Below the pieces are notes generated by a model. It had not been told where the DNA came from. It searched no databases and saw nothing but the letters and a program-made list of their open reading frames with translations. A program made the position numbers and the translations under genes. Below, piece after piece: positions 57,902 through 64,000 of a DNA stretch of 64,000 nt. The DNA lies in NCBI GenBank assembly GCA_016213105.1, contig JACRBN010000019.1, positions 124,001 through 188,000 on the forward strand, written 5' to 3'. This DNA is from Chloroflexota bacterium. GTDB lineage: Bacteria; Chloroflexota; Anaerolineae; Anaerolineales; Villigracilaceae. The first letter of the stretch is position 1. Each line of letters opens with the position of its first letter.

Positions 57902-57996
57902 TTGCCTTCCTCCATCAAACGTTCACAGACGCCGATCAAGCCATACGTCGCGGCGAGGAACAGCAGCGTCAGTCCGATAAAAATCAAGTCATTCAT
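57898..57996 (-). CDS. 32-residue membrane peptide at the head of the kdp operon
   Basis: A single-helix protein (IGLTLLFLAATYGLIG) ending in a charged tail CERLMEEGK, preceded by a perfect GGAGG site. Its stop overlaps the kdpF start. Similar tiny helix-plus-CERL frames ahead of kdpF are, to my memory, found in other bacteria; the function is unknown. It opens the operon that continues with kdpF, A, B, the 131-residue gene and kdpC. Confidence 0.7.
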   Translation of the reverse strand: MNDLIFIGLTLLFLAATYGLIGVCERLMEEGK

Positions 57997-58034
57997 GGGA
58001 ACCTCCAATCGAACCCAGTGTATGGTGTTGTCGG

Positions 58035-58052
58035 TCAAAAAATGGACAAGAA
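58035..58052. promoter_or_regulatory. direct-repeat site E (TCAAAAA-N4-ACAAGAA), kdp promoter region
   Basis: Same spacing and near-identical to site C, 39 bases upstream of the first kdp gene. The complement contains TTTTTTGACC, which could include a -35. Confidence 0.55.
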
Positions 58053-58066
58053 GAAGGGGTGGAACG

Positions 58067-58084
58067 TCAAGAAAGTATAAAAAT
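58067..58084. promoter_or_regulatory. direct-repeat site F (TCAAGAA-N4-TAAAAAT), kdp promoter region
   Basis: One exact TCAAGAA and a degenerate second half at 11-base spacing, 71 bases upstream of the first kdp gene and before the his promoter. Confidence 0.45.
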
Positions 58085-58101
58085 CGAAGTGCGCAAATTT
58101 C

Positions 58102-58130
58102 TTGCCAAATCCACTCCCCGTTGGTATACT
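58102..58130 (+). promoter_or_regulatory. sigma-70 promoter of the his operon
   Basis: TTGCCA (58102-58107) and TATACT (58125-58130) with 17-base spacing. The start site would lie near 58137, a few bases before the leader peptide ATG. Confidence 0.8.
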
Positions 58131-58140
58131 GCCGCCCAAT

Positions 58141-58242
58141 ATGAACACCCGTTTCGCTGTTACGCACAGGCATCACCATCATCCCATTCAACCCCCGCAT
58201 GGCCGGGAGGTTTATGTGCGTGTACCTGCTGTAGGCGGATAA
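58141..58242 (+). CDS. his operon leader peptide (33 residues, His-rich)
   Basis: A 33-residue frame starting a few bases after the predicted transcription start. It has six histidines, five within residues 9-14 (H-R-H-H-H-H) and one at residue 20, encoded in a window directly before hisG. This is the layout of the E. coli his leader. Translation speed through the His codons reports charged tRNA-His. Its codons overlap one strand of an RNA hairpin that competes with an anti-terminator; see the next entry. No ribosome site is visible, as the start would be near the 5' end of the RNA. Confidence 0.82.
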   Translation: MNTRFAVTHRHHHHPIQPPHGREVYVRVPAVGG

Positions 58243-58293
58243 CAGGAACCCATATTTCACCTCATCAAACCCCGACCATGGTCGGGGTTTTTT
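58161..58293 (+). promoter_or_regulatory. his transcription attenuator
   Basis: Three mutually exclusive pairings are visible. Segment 58161-58168 (TACGCACA) pairs with 58215-58222 (TGTGCGTG). Segment 58198-58213 (CATGGCCGGGAGGTTT) can pair with 58267-58280 (AAACCCCGACCATG). The latter also pairs with 58280-58293 to form the terminator. A ribosome stalled at the His codons would free 58198-58213 to block the terminator. This is ordinary his attenuation and is inferred from base pairing. Confidence 0.75.
58267..58293 (+). terminator. attenuator terminator before hisG
   Basis: Near-perfect palindrome AAACCCCGACC / GGTCGGGGTTT with a two-base AT centre and a T6 run, 24 bases before hisG. Confidence 0.9.
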
Positions 58294-58316
58294 GTTATCT
58301 CAATCAAGGAATGATC

Positions 58317-59333
58317 ATGACTTCACCGACAAACATCCGACTCTCTCTTCCCTCCAAGGGACGCCTCATGGATGACTCGCTCGACTTCCTGGCCGAGTGC
58401 GGCCTTCCTGTGCAAAAGCTTAACCCGCGCCAGTATCAGGCGAAGATGCCTGCCCTGCCCGAACTGACCGTTCTCTTCCAACGCCCCAGCGACATCGTGG
58501 TCAGCGTCCGCCAGGGCAGCGTGGATTTTGGCATCACAGGCATCGATGTGCTCGAAGAAAAGCGCGGCGAGGATGGCGAGATCATCGTCCTGCATGACGA
58601 ACTTGGCTATGGTGGCTGCGCACTCATGCTCGCCGTCCCCGAAGCGTGGACGGACGTCACCGACCTCCAGTCGTTGAGAACCTGCGCGGCGAGTCTCGAC
58701 CGTCCGCTGCGGGTGGCGACGAAGTTCCCGGTCCTCACCGAACGCTTCCTCAACGGGCAGAACATCCCGCACGCGCTCATCGCCGCCGAAGGGACTCTCG
58801 AAACCGCGCCCACCATCGGCTATGCCGACATCATCTCAGACCTCGTATCTTCAGGCCAGACGCTACAAGACAATCGCCTGCGCGCCCTGGGTGACGGGGT
58901 CATCCAGGCTTCGCAGGCCGCGCTGATTGCAAATCGAAAGTCCCTGCAAACGAATCCGCGGACGCTGGAGATGGCGCGCCGCCTGCTCGAATACATCGAA
59001 GCGCACATGCGCGCGAAGGAAAATCTGCTGGTGATTGCCAACATGCGCGGGGAGAGTCCCGAAATGATCGCCTCCAAATTGTTTGCCGAAACCTCCGTCG
59101 GCGGATTGCAGGGGCCGACCATCAGCCCCATCGTGACGCGCGAGTCGAATCAGGGCTGGCATTCCGTCAGTGTAGTGGTGCAGCGCAGCCGTTTGCCGCA
59201 AGCCATCACCGAATTGCGCAGCATCGGCGGAAGCGGCATCATTGTCTCGCCTGTGACCTACATCTTCGAAGAAGAACCTCCGCGTTACACGGCCATGCTG
59301 ACGGAGTTGAAAACTGGAGTCAAAAGTCTCTGA
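58317..59333 (+). CDS. hisG: ATP phosphoribosyltransferase HisG (long form)
   Basis: A 338-residue HisG that starts with LSLPSKGRL and includes the C-terminal regulatory ACT-like domain (about 220-330, SVSVVVQRSRLPQAITELRSIGGSGI). It catalyses the first and feedback-controlled step of histidine synthesis from ATP and PRPP; the long form does not need HisZ. AAGGA is six bases before the ATG at 58317; ATG 58311 is directly against it. First structural gene behind the attenuator. Confidence 0.95.
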   Translation: MTSPTNIRLSLPSKGRLMDDSLDFLAECGLPVQKLNPRQYQAKMPALPELTVLFQRPSDIVVSVRQGSVDFGITGIDVLEEKRGEDGEIIVLHDELGYGGCALMLAVPEAWTDVTDLQSLRTCAASLDRPLRVATKFPVLTERFLNGQNIPHALIAAEGTLETAPTIGYADIISDLVSSGQTLQDNRLRALGDGVIQASQAALIANRKSLQTNPRTLEMARRLLEYIEAHMRAKENLLVIANMRGESPEMIASKLFAETSVGGLQGPTISPIVTRESNQGWHSVSVVVQRSRLPQAITELRSIGGSGIIVSPVTYIFEEEPPRYTAMLTELKTGVKSL

Positions 59334-59383
59334 CTTTTGACAACGACAGGAGCCATTGGACTCCGTCATATCAAAGGCGCCTC

Positions 59384-60475
59384 ATGCAAATCCGAACCCA
59401 CCTCGAATCCCTCCCGCCCTACACCCCTATCGAGCCATTTGAAATTCTCTCCGCTCGGATCGGACGTGAACCTTCGCAGATCGTCAAACTCGACGCGAAC
59501 GAAAATCCGTATGGCGTTCTGCCCGCTGTCCGCAAGGCGCTGGCAGAGATGGACTTCCCGCACATCTACCCCGACCCTGAGTCGCGCGCCTTGCGCAAGT
59601 CGCTTGTGGAATTTACGGGCGTCCCCGCTGACTATCTCATGGCTGGTGCAGGCGCGGACGAATTGCTCGACCTGCTCATGCGCGTCTTTCTTGAGCCGAA
59701 CGAGTGCATTCTCTCCTGCCCGCCGACCTTTGGCATGTATCCCTTCGACGCAGAGTTGAACGCCGCACTTTGTATCGAAGTCTCGCGCAACGCCGACTTC
59801 TCACTCGACATGCCAGCCATCCGCAAAGCCGTTGATGAACACAAACCGAAACTGCTCTTCATCGCTTCGCCCAACAACCCCGACGGCTCTTTGATCCCCG
59901 CCGATGTGATGGATGAATTGCTCTCGCTTCCGCTGTTGGTGGTGCTCGATGAAGCCTACATTGAATTTGCAGGCGAGAATCTTGGTGCGAGTCTCAGCCG
60001 AATCCGCGATGTGCCGCAGCGTGAGAATCTCGTCGTATTGCGCACGTTCAGCAAATGGGCTGGGTTGGCGGGTCTGCGCATTGGCTATGGCGCGTTTCCC
60101 AAGTGGCTCATGCCCACCCTGTGGAAGTCCAAGCAGCCGTACAATGTCAACGTTGCGGCGAGCGTTGCCGCGCAAGCTTCACTGGCGAATGTGGATGAGT
60201 TGAAGATGCTGGTCGAAAAACTCAAGGATGAAAGAACCCGCCTCTTCTCCGCGCTGAGGGCGGTTCCGTATCTCAAGCCGTATCCTACGCAATCGAACTT
60301 TATCCTCTGCCAAGTGAACGGACGTGACGCCGCCGAGTTGAAAGCCAAGTTGGCGCAAGAATTCGGAGTCTTCATCCGCTACTTCAACAAACCTGGGCTG
60401 AGAGATCATATCCGTATTAGCGTGGGGCGTCCGAATGATACGGATGTGTTGATTGAGGCGTTGAAATGGTTATAA
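59384..60475 (+). CDS. hisC: histidinol-phosphate aminotransferase HisC
   Basis: A 363-residue fold-type I aminotransferase. PLP lysine in TFSKWAGLAGLR (near 227); Asn in IASPNNPDGS and Asp-x-Ala-Tyr in LDEAYIEF are visible. It converts imidazole-acetol phosphate to histidinol phosphate. In many bacteria hisD lies between hisG and hisC; it is not here. A short repeat-like spacer precedes the ATG and is followed by hisB. Confidence 0.95.
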   Translation: MQIRTHLESLPPYTPIEPFEILSARIGREPSQIVKLDANENPYGVLPAVRKALAEMDFPHIYPDPESRALRKSLVEFTGVPADYLMAGAGADELLDLLMRVFLEPNECILSCPPTFGMYPFDAELNAALCIEVSRNADFSLDMPAIRKAVDEHKPKLLFIASPNNPDGSLIPADVMDELLSLPLLVVLDEAYIEFAGENLGASLSRIRDVPQRENLVVLRTFSKWAGLAGLRIGYGAFPKWLMPTLWKSKQPYNVNVAASVAAQASLANVDELKMLVEKLKDERTRLFSALRAVPYLKPYPTQSNFILCQVNGRDAAELKAKLAQEFGVFIRYFNKPGLRDHIRISVGRPNDTDVLIEALKWL

Positions 60476-60477
60476 GG

Positions 60478-60538
60478 TTCAACGTTGAAAGTTGAAGGTT
60501 CTTAACCTGCAACCTTAAACCTTCAACCTGTAACCAAA
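60478..60538. repeat. GTTGAAGGTT inverted repeat between hisC and hisB
   Basis: Arms with AACGTTGAAAGTTGAAGGTT and AACCTTCAACCTGTAACC around a short AACCTGC centre. Simple-sequence words of the type also found elsewhere in the window. Confidence 0.65.
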
Positions 60539-60547
60539 GGAGCAACC

Positions 60548-61135
60548 ATGAGAACTTCAGAAGTATCCCGTCAAACGAATGAAACACAAATTGAAATTAA
60601 ATTGAATTTGGATGGCACAGGCAAGCACGAGATTTCCACGGGCGTGGGGTTTCTCGACCACATGTTGACCCATCTTGCTGTGCATGGTCTCTTTGACCTG
60701 ACCGTCAAAGCCCAAGGCGATTTGCATATTGACGTCCATCACACGGTGGAGGATGTTGCACTGGCATTGGGTCAAGCTTTCGACAAGGCGTTGGGCGACC
60801 GCAAGGGAATTGTCCGAATGGGCGATAGTTTTGCGCCAATGGATGAGACTCTCGCGCACGTCGCAATGGACTTGTCGGGGCGTCCGTATGCGGTGGTGCA
60901 TGTCGAGTGGCACACGCTGTATGTGGGAAATATCCCTGTGACGCTGTTCCCGCATTTCTTCGAGTCATTTGCGGTGCAGGCACGTTGCAATCTCCATGCC
61001 CGCGTTTTGTACGGACGTGATGACCATCATCAAGCCGAAGCCTTGTTCAAAGCCTGGGCGCGCGCGTTGGATGCGTCCACGCAGTTTGACCCGCGGCGCA
61101 GCGGGACAATCCCTTCGACAAAAGGCTATTTGTAA
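60548..61135 (+). CDS. hisB: imidazoleglycerol-phosphate dehydratase HisB
   Basis: A 195-residue monofunctional HisB. Metal ligand His and Glu are visible in [27 protein letters not shown] and [11 protein letters not shown] preceded by DDHHQAEA. It dehydrates imidazoleglycerol phosphate. No histidinol-phosphatase domain is present. AAAGGAGC precedes the ATG. Confidence 0.96.
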   Translation: MRTSEVSRQTNETQIEIKLNLDGTGKHEISTGVGFLDHMLTHLAVHGLFDLTVKAQGDLHIDVHHTVEDVALALGQAFDKALGDRKGIVRMGDSFAPMDETLAHVAMDLSGRPYAVVHVEWHTLYVGNIPVTLFPHFFESFAVQARCNLHARVLYGRDDHHQAEALFKAWARALDASTQFDPRRSGTIPSTKGYL

Positions 61136-61296
61136 CTTGCAACGCCGAAGGCGTGAAATGATTATAGATTTTGAAATAAAGACGAATCAACCCCGAAGGG
61201 GTGTTATATGATGACCTATGCTATGTCATCCCTTCGGGATTTGAAATTGGTGTGCCGAAAATTCTAGAATCATTCCATCCCTTCGGGATTGGTAGA
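61136..61296. repeat. CCCCGAAGGGG / CCCTTCGGGAT repeat cluster between hisB and hisH
   Basis: Three GC-rich words, CCCCGAAGGGGTG, ATCCCTTCGGGAT and ATCCCTTCGGGATT, in an AT-rich spacer. No gene seen in 61136-61306. Confidence 0.7.
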
Positions 61297-61306
61297 AAGG
61301 AAGTTT

Positions 61307-61918
61307 ATGAAAGAAATCGTATTGATAGATGCAGGCACAGGCAATTTACGCTCTGTGCAAAAGGCATTAGAAAATGTTGGCGCGAGCGTAGAACGAACGG
61401 ATGACCTACAGAAAGTTTTGAATGCAAAGAAAGTTGTATTACCTGGTGTGGGCGCATTCGGTGATTTTATGGATGGCATGAAAGCGATGGGGCTTGATGA
61501 TGCCGTGAAGCAAGTCGTTTCGCGCGGTGTGCCGATGTTGGGAATATGCGTCGGGATGCAAGCCTTGTTCGAAATCGGTGAAGAGATGGGCGATCACGAA
61601 GGCTTGGGTCTGTTACGCGGCACGGTGGTGAAGTTTGCAGATACGCTTTCGGTGAAGATTCCGCACACGGGGTGGAATCAACTCAAGGTTAAGAATGAAG
61701 CGCTGCTCTTCGATCAAATCCAAGATGGAGCGTATGTCTATTTTAATCACTCGTTTTATTGTCAGGCGGGCGATCCGTCGGATGTGATCGCGGAAGTGGA
61801 CTATGGCATTCGCTATGCGTGCGCGGTGCGGCGCGAGAATGTGTTTGGCGTGCAGTTTCACCCTGAGAAAAGTCAGGCGGTGGGGCTGCGCATTTTGAAA
61901 AATTTTGTGGAGGCGTGA
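61307..61918 (+). CDS. hisH: imidazole glycerol phosphate synthase glutaminase subunit HisH
   Basis: A 203-residue glutaminase with nucleophile Cys in GICVGMQALFE (near 82), GVGAFGDFM near the start, and His-Glu in FHPEKSQ near the end. It supplies ammonia to HisF. AAAGGAAG precedes the ATG. The stop overlaps the hisA start by one base. Confidence 0.96.
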   Translation: MKEIVLIDAGTGNLRSVQKALENVGASVERTDDLQKVLNAKKVVLPGVGAFGDFMDGMKAMGLDDAVKQVVSRGVPMLGICVGMQALFEIGEEMGDHEGLGLLRGTVVKFADTLSVKIPHTGWNQLKVKNEALLFDQIQDGAYVYFNHSFYCQAGDPSDVIAEVDYGIRYACAVRRENVFGVQFHPEKSQAVGLRILKNFVEA

Positions 61919-62631
61919 TGTTTACGATCTATCCCGCGATCGATCTACGCGGCGGCAAAGTGGTGCGTTTGAAAGAGGGCGACCCTGCGCGGATGACTTC
62001 TTATAGTGATGATCCAGCCGAGACGGCGAAGCGTTGGATCAATGCTGGCGCGACTTGGCTGCATGTGGTGAATCTCGATGGTGCGTTCGGTGAAAGTGAT
62101 CATGCGAATCGTGATGCGCTTGAGTCGATTTTGAAACTCGGTGCGCGTGTACAGTTCGGCGGCGGGATGCGCTCGCTTGAGTCGATTGAGGCGGCGTTGT
62201 CGTTGGGTGTGAGCCGCGTAATCCTTGGAACGATTGCAGTTGAGCAGCCTGAGATTGTACGCGATGCATTGACTCGTTTTGGTGCGGAATATATCGCCGT
62301 TGGAATCGATGCCCGCGATGGGCTCGTGCGGACTCGCGGTTGGAAAGATAACAGCGGCGTGCCTGCACTTGACCTCGCGCTTCAAATGTCTTCGTTTGGG
62401 CTTGCCACCGTTATCTTTACCGATGTCAGCCGCGACGGTTTGGGCAGTGGGTTGAACATCCCCGCGACGCAAGAGCTATCTGAGCAGAGCGGGCTGGATG
62501 TGATCGCTTCTGGCGGCGTGCATACCATCGACGATGTGAAGGCGGCGAAGGATGAAGGGCTGGCAGGCTGTATCATCGGACGGGCGTTGTATGACAGGAC
62601 GGTTGATTTGGAAGAGGCATTAAATCTTTAA
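61918..62631 (+). CDS. hisA: ProFAR isomerase HisA
   Basis: A 237-residue beta/alpha-barrel protein with the general base Asp in YPAIDLRGGK (near 8) and the second Asp in IFTDVSRDG (near 165). Phosphate-binding GG motifs GGGMRS and ASGGV are present. It isomerises ProFAR to PRFAR. ATG 61918 was chosen over the GTG three bases earlier because a GGAGG site is properly spaced. Confidence 0.95.
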   Translation: MFTIYPAIDLRGGKVVRLKEGDPARMTSYSDDPAETAKRWINAGATWLHVVNLDGAFGESDHANRDALESILKLGARVQFGGGMRSLESIEAALSLGVSRVILGTIAVEQPEIVRDALTRFGAEYIAVGIDARDGLVRTRGWKDNSGVPALDLALQMSSFGLATVIFTDVSRDGLGSGLNIPATQELSEQSGLDVIASGGVHTIDDVKAAKDEGLAGCIIGRALYDRTVDLEEALNL

Positions 62632-62634
62632 ACA

Positions 62635-62735
62635 CGAAGGGCACACGTGTGCCTGTGGCTCAGTGCAGGCAAAGTACACAAAGGGGAAAAGGTCTTAAAG
62701 GTTTTCCTTCGTGACCTTCGTGTCCTTTGTGTTTA
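62635..62735. repeat. ACACGAAGG / CCTTCGTG repeat between hisA and hisF
   Basis: Words ACACGAAGGGCACACG, ACACAAAGGGG, CTTCGTGACCTTCGTG and GTCCTTTGTG facing one another. A shorter relative is at 63824-63850. Confidence 0.65.
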
Positions 62736-62749
62736 AGAAGGAGTTTGAA

Positions 62750-63508
62750 ATGTTAGCAAAACGAATTATCCCTTGTTTGGATATCAAAGATGGGCGCGTG
62801 GTGAAGGGCGTGAACTTTGTGAACTTGCGCGATGCAGGCGACCCCGTGGAGCAGGCGCGTCTGTACGATGAGCAAGGTGCAGACGAGTTGGTCTTTCTCG
62901 ATATATCTGCGACCCATGAAGGACGCAAGACCACCTTGGAGTTGGTCAGCCGCGTGGCAGAGACGGTCTTCATGCCGTTGACCGTCGGCGGCGGAATTCG
63001 CGAGGTGGAAGATATGCGCAATCTGTTGTTGGCTGGCGCGGACAAAGTCAGCGTCAACTCGGCGGCGGTGAAGCGACCTGAGCTGCTTTCCGAAGGCGCG
63101 AGTCGCTTTGGGGCGCAGTGCATTGTGTTGGCAATTGATGCGCGTCGCAATGGGTCAAGTTGGGAAGTGTATGTGGCGGGCGGACGTACTCCCACAGGTA
63201 TGGATGCGGTCGAGTGGGCAGTCCGTGGTGTGGAGTTGGGCGCAGGCGAAATTCTACTCACCAGCATGGACGCCGATGGCACACTCGCGGGGTATGACTT
63301 GGAACTGACGAGTATCATCTCGAACATGGTCTCTGTGCCTGTCATCGCTTCGGGCGGGGCGGGGACTCCCAGTCACTTTGCGGATGTACTCACCAAAGGC
63401 ATGGCGGATGCGGCGCTGGCTGCGTCACTGTTTCATGATGGGAAGTTGAGAATTCCTGAGTTGAAGCGGGAGTTGGCGGGGTGGGGCGTGCCTGTCAGAC
63501 AAGGATGA
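62750..63508 (+). CDS. hisF: imidazole glycerol phosphate synthase cyclase subunit HisF
   Basis: A 252-residue beta/alpha-barrel cyclase with Asp in [13 protein letters not shown] (near 11) and [13 protein letters not shown] (Asp near 176). It makes IGP and AICAR from PRFAR with HisH-derived ammonia. GAAGGAG precedes the ATG. HisI begins four bases after its stop. Confidence 0.96.
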   Translation: MLAKRIIPCLDIKDGRVVKGVNFVNLRDAGDPVEQARLYDEQGADELVFLDISATHEGRKTTLELVSRVAETVFMPLTVGGGIREVEDMRNLLLAGADKVSVNSAAVKRPELLSEGASRFGAQCIVLAIDARRNGSSWEVYVAGGRTPTGMDAVEWAVRGVELGAGEILLTSMDADGTLAGYDLELTSIISNMVSVPVIASGGAGTPSHFADVLTKGMADAALAASLFHDGKLRIPELKRELAGWGVPVRQG

Positions 63509-63511
63509 ATT

Positions 63512-63823
63512 ATGAAGGATGAAATTAAGTTCGATGCAAATGGATTGATACCAGCAATCGTTCAGGACTCAGAGACAAAAGAGGTGTTGATGATGGCGTG
63601 GATGAATGCTGAGTCTCTGCGGTTGACTATTGAAAAAGGCGAGACGGTGTTCTGGTCACGCAGCCGCAAGGAGATTTGGCACAAGGGTGCGACATCAGGC
63701 AATGTGCAGAAAGTGGTCGAAGTCCGCGTGGATTGTGATGCCGATACGCTGTTGGTACTGGTCGAGCCTGCGGGTCCGGCCTGCCATACGGGCGAGCGGA
63801 CGTGTTTTTATAGAACCTTCTAA
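63512..63823 (+). CDS. hisI: phosphoribosyl-AMP cyclohydrolase HisI
   Basis: A 103-residue monofunctional HisI. Metal-binding residues are in VDCDADTLL (Asp-Cys-Asp-Asp) and the Cys-His pair in [13 protein letters not shown]. It opens the purine ring of PR-AMP. No HisE domain is fused; HisE is a separate gene directly downstream. Confidence 0.95.
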   Translation: MKDEIKFDANGLIPAIVQDSETKEVLMMAWMNAESLRLTIEKGETVFWSRSRKEIWHKGATSGNVQKVVEVRVDCDADTLLVLVEPAGPACHTGERTCFYRTF

Positions 63824-63850
63824 ACACAAAGGACACCCTTCGTGTTTAAG
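63824..63850. repeat. ACACAAAGG / CTTCGTG short repeat between hisI and hisE
   Basis: Words ACACAAAGGACACC and CTTCGTGTTTAAG, shared with the spacer at 62635. Confidence 0.6.
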
Positions 63851-63866
63851 AAATTGGAGAATCAAA

Positions 63867-64000
63867 ATGAGCATCCAATGGCTGTTTGACGTCATTCAAG
63901 ATCGAAAGAATCATCCCAGCGAGAAGTCATACACGACGAGTCTTTTCAATGAAGGTTTGCCGAAGATCGCGCAGAAGGTTGGAGAGGAAGGCACGGAGGT
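63867..64000 (+). CDS. hisE: phosphoribosyl-ATP pyrophosphatase HisE (3' truncated by the window)
   Basis: The first 44 codons are present. Seen: LFDVIQDRK near the start, SYTTSLFNEGLPKIAQKVGEEGTEV, matching the MazG-like HisE with its EExxE metal-binding helix beginning at the window edge. It hydrolyses PR-ATP to PR-AMP. The ATG has a weak GGAGA site upstream. Confidence 0.93.
   Translation, partial: MSIQWLFDVIQDRKNHPSEKSYTTSLFNEGLPKIAQKVGEEGTE

Overview
The window reads like part of a Chloroflexota chromosome, most probably class Anaerolineae. This is inferred from the mix of DUF4012, DUF2202 and DUF5667 proteins, a MalT/BTAD-type regulator, a fused cytochrome b with a multi-haem cytochrome c, moderately high GC, and a dense population of short intergenic palindromic repeats. 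No tRNA, rRNA, CRISPR array, transposase or prophage was recognised. The first gene (ABC exporter) and the last (hisE) run off the window.

Layout. 1-7331: ABC exporter end, VanZ-like protein, DUF4012 membrane protein, tandem-repeat secreted protein, DUF2723 membrane protein, and on the minus strand a DUF5667 protein. 7328-10440 (minus): ECF sigma factor, OB-like secreted protein, NapH-like 4Fe-4S membrane protein and a DUF2202 ferritin-like protein. 10807-14204: cytochrome b, Rieske protein and triheme cytochrome c, a bc-type complex. 14293-19343: PepD dipeptidase, a large MalT/BTAD regulator and a 64-residue orphan. 19499-37348: an 18-kb one-direction island with a KAS III-like protein, three acyl-CoA ligases, two MaoC-fold proteins, three alpha/beta hydrolases, an SDR, two LIV-type binding proteins and LivG/F/H/M. 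It probably imports, CoA-activates and processes an unknown organic acid or ester. 37504-38448: mannose-6-phosphate isomerase. 38541-44443: complete hypABFCDE for NiFe-hydrogenase maturation, with no hydrogenase in view. 44505-57996 (minus): a large potassium region with KdpFABC, KdpD, two KdpE-like regulators, a KimA-like permease, an unknown partner protein, a kinase-less KdpD-like protein and two tiny membrane proteins. 58102-64000: histidine operon hisG-C-B-H-A-F-I-E behind a His-rich leader peptide and attenuator.

Regulation visible in the sequence: a TTGCCA-N17-TATACT promoter plus a ribosome-mediated attenuator before hisG; a perfect TGTGA-N6-TCACA palindrome before hypA; and six direct repeats of the form TCAAGAA-N4-TCAAGAA, all upstream of the potassium genes, which are good candidates for KdpE-family operators.

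Most unusual: the potassium regulon architecture; a four-helix-bundle (23S IVS-type) gene bracketed by inverted repeats of a family that also occurs empty nearby; repeat-like simple sequence islands that appear to sit in frame inside hypF and an acyl-CoA ligase; and a KAS III homologue that keeps Cys but lacks the catalytic His and Asn.
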